NCBI GenBank assembly: GCA_019105125.1
Contig: JAHRWO010000086.1
Coordinates: forward strand, 1-13,050
DNA length: 13,050 bases
Origin: Flavobacterium sp.
GTDB taxonomy: Bacteria > Bacteroidota > Bacteroidia > Flavobacteriales > Flavobacteriaceae
Direction: 5' to 3'
Positions 12,337 to 13,050 of the stretch are shown here, piece by piece. A program made the translations under genes and the position numbers. Below the pieces are notes generated by a model that had not been told where the DNA came from, made no database searches, and was given only the letters and a program-made list of their open reading frames with translations. Each line of letters begins with the position of its first letter. Position 1 is the stretch's first letter.

Positions 12337-13050
12337 TTAGTCCTCGTCTGCAATTGTTTCTTTTTCTAAATATTCTTGGTTTGTTAATTGGGCGTTATTG
12401 TTTATAGCTAGTACTTTTTTGAGCTCTTCTATTAATACTGACTTTCTTTTTTCGTAAAACTCAAGAAAGTCTAAGAAATCTAAACTGATGTCCTCGGGTA
12501 TAAAATTGCTAATTTTAAAATAAGTCCTTACTGATTCATCTTTTTTATCTAGCCAAACTTTAAATGCAGTTGCATTCTTTGATTCATTTTGTCTTCCCTC
12601 TAAAAGCTGTAAATTAGGAACTGTATCCCTAAGTTTTAACCATTCATCTTGCATTTCTTTAGATAGTCCTATTTTGTTAAAATTGTCAACATCAAATTTA
12701 GATGCTGGGTGTATGTGATCTTGATGAAATTGAACCTCTTTGTATTTTAAGTTAGGGTATAGTAATGATAAAACAAAGAATGATGAAGCACCCTTTCGGT
12801 ATGACATAAAATTGTCTAATTCAATTTCTGTTATGTATAGAGATTTTCGTGAAGGAAGTTCAAATTTTAAAATTTCCTCAAAAGAAAAATGATTGCTTTT
12901 TAGTTTGAATATTATTTTACCATTTTCATCTTTTGATTGTGCACGGAATGCATTTCTCAAAAATGCAATCAATTGATCTTGAGAACTACCATAAATACCA
13001 TTTAGTAAGGAGTGTATTAAATACTTCTTGATATCAAGCTTAGTTGTATC
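12337..13050 (-). CDS. DUF262/HNH (GmrSD-like) protein, C-terminal part only
   Basis: The frame is open to the window edge (237 codons plus stop). The upstream residues DTTKLDIKKYLIHSLLNGIY continue the protein, so the start lies outside; a TTG at 12970-12972 is internal. The visible part carries an HNH-type nuclease signature, FHQDHIHPASKF (His-Asp-His at about 12712-12726). It is followed by the WLKLRDTVPNLQLLEGRQNE segment, with the Asn of PNLQLL and the second Asn/Lys site in NESKNATAF. This pattern is that of the C-terminal HNH region of DUF262 proteins, relatives of the GmrSD type IV restriction enzymes that cut modified phage DNA after NTP-dependent recognition by the N-terminal DUF262 (ParB-like) domain. 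That domain would be beyond 13050. It is the first gene of the visible defence cluster on this strand, separated from kwaA by the attC-like hairpin. Confidence 0.82.
   Translation of the reverse strand, partial: DTTKLDIKKYLIHSLLNGIYGSSQDQLIAFLRNAFRAQSKDENGKIIFKLKSNHFSFEEILKFELPSRKSLYITEIELDNFMSYRKGASSFFVLSLLYPNLKYKEVQFHQDHIHPASKFDVDNFNKIGLSKEMQDEWLKLRDTVPNLQLLEGRQNESKNATAFKVWLDKKDESVRTYFKISNFIPEDISLDFLDFLEFYEKRKSVLIEELKKVLAINNNAQLTNQEYLEKETIADED

Noticed and set aside
12970..12972. TTG as start of the DUF262/HNH gene
   Set aside because: The frame is open upstream to the window edge and encodes plausible protein (LDIKKYLIHSLLNGIYGSSQ), so TTG is an internal Leu codon.
1..13050. tRNA or rRNA genes
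   Set aside because: No GC-rich cloverleaf-like segments or rRNA signatures were recognised on reading either strand.

Overview
The window looks like an AT-rich chromosome segment of a member of the Bacteroidota, most likely Flavobacteriia. The evidence is the base composition, flavobacterial-type promoters (TTG, about 20 nt, TAnnTTTG), almost no Shine-Dalgarno sequences, RteC and TPR/AraC-type regulators, and intergenic repeat types that I recall from flavobacterial genomes. It is an accessory region: regulators on the left, a replication/excision-like gene set in the middle, and a phage-defence island on the right. Both end genes run off the window.

Layout. 1-1304 (+): 3' part of a TPR-containing membrane histidine kinase. 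1311-1925 (-): unrecognised conserved-looking protein. 2029-4324 (-): three genes, namely an excisionase-like HTH protein, a DnaD/DnaT-like replication organiser and a DnaC-like AAA+ loader. They are separated by repeat-filled spacers holding GTTTCAR heptamer arrays, 'ACGGATTAAACGGATT'-type repeats and a hairpin element. 4431-6077 (-): membrane TPR/AraC-type regulator. 6412-7143 (+): small secreted lipoprotein, closed by a strong terminator. 7220-8053 (-): RteC-family regulator. 8270-9571 and 9599-10456 (-): a close pair encoding a four-helix membrane protein fused to a GT51 peptidoglycan glycosyltransferase domain, preceded by a PLD-type nuclease. 10639-12166 (-): a Kiwa anti-phage operon (kwaA-kwaB, overlapping by 20 nt). 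12198-12326: a large attC-like imperfect hairpin. 12337-13050 (-): C-terminal part of a DUF262/HNH (GmrSD-like) protein.

How the parts may work together. Kiwa, the PLD/GT51 pair and the DUF262/HNH protein sit in one orientation and form a defence island; PLD/GT51 is the least explained piece and could be a separate two-gene system. The lipoprotein and rteC share an upstream signature: paired copies of AATTCGGGAATT-like palindromes spaced 21 or 22 bp apart, typical spacing for AraC-family operators. This suggests a small regulon controlled by the adjacent TPR/AraC regulator. RteC and the excisionase-like HTH gene hint that the segment was, or is, part of an integrative element, but no integrase, relaxase or att site is visible.
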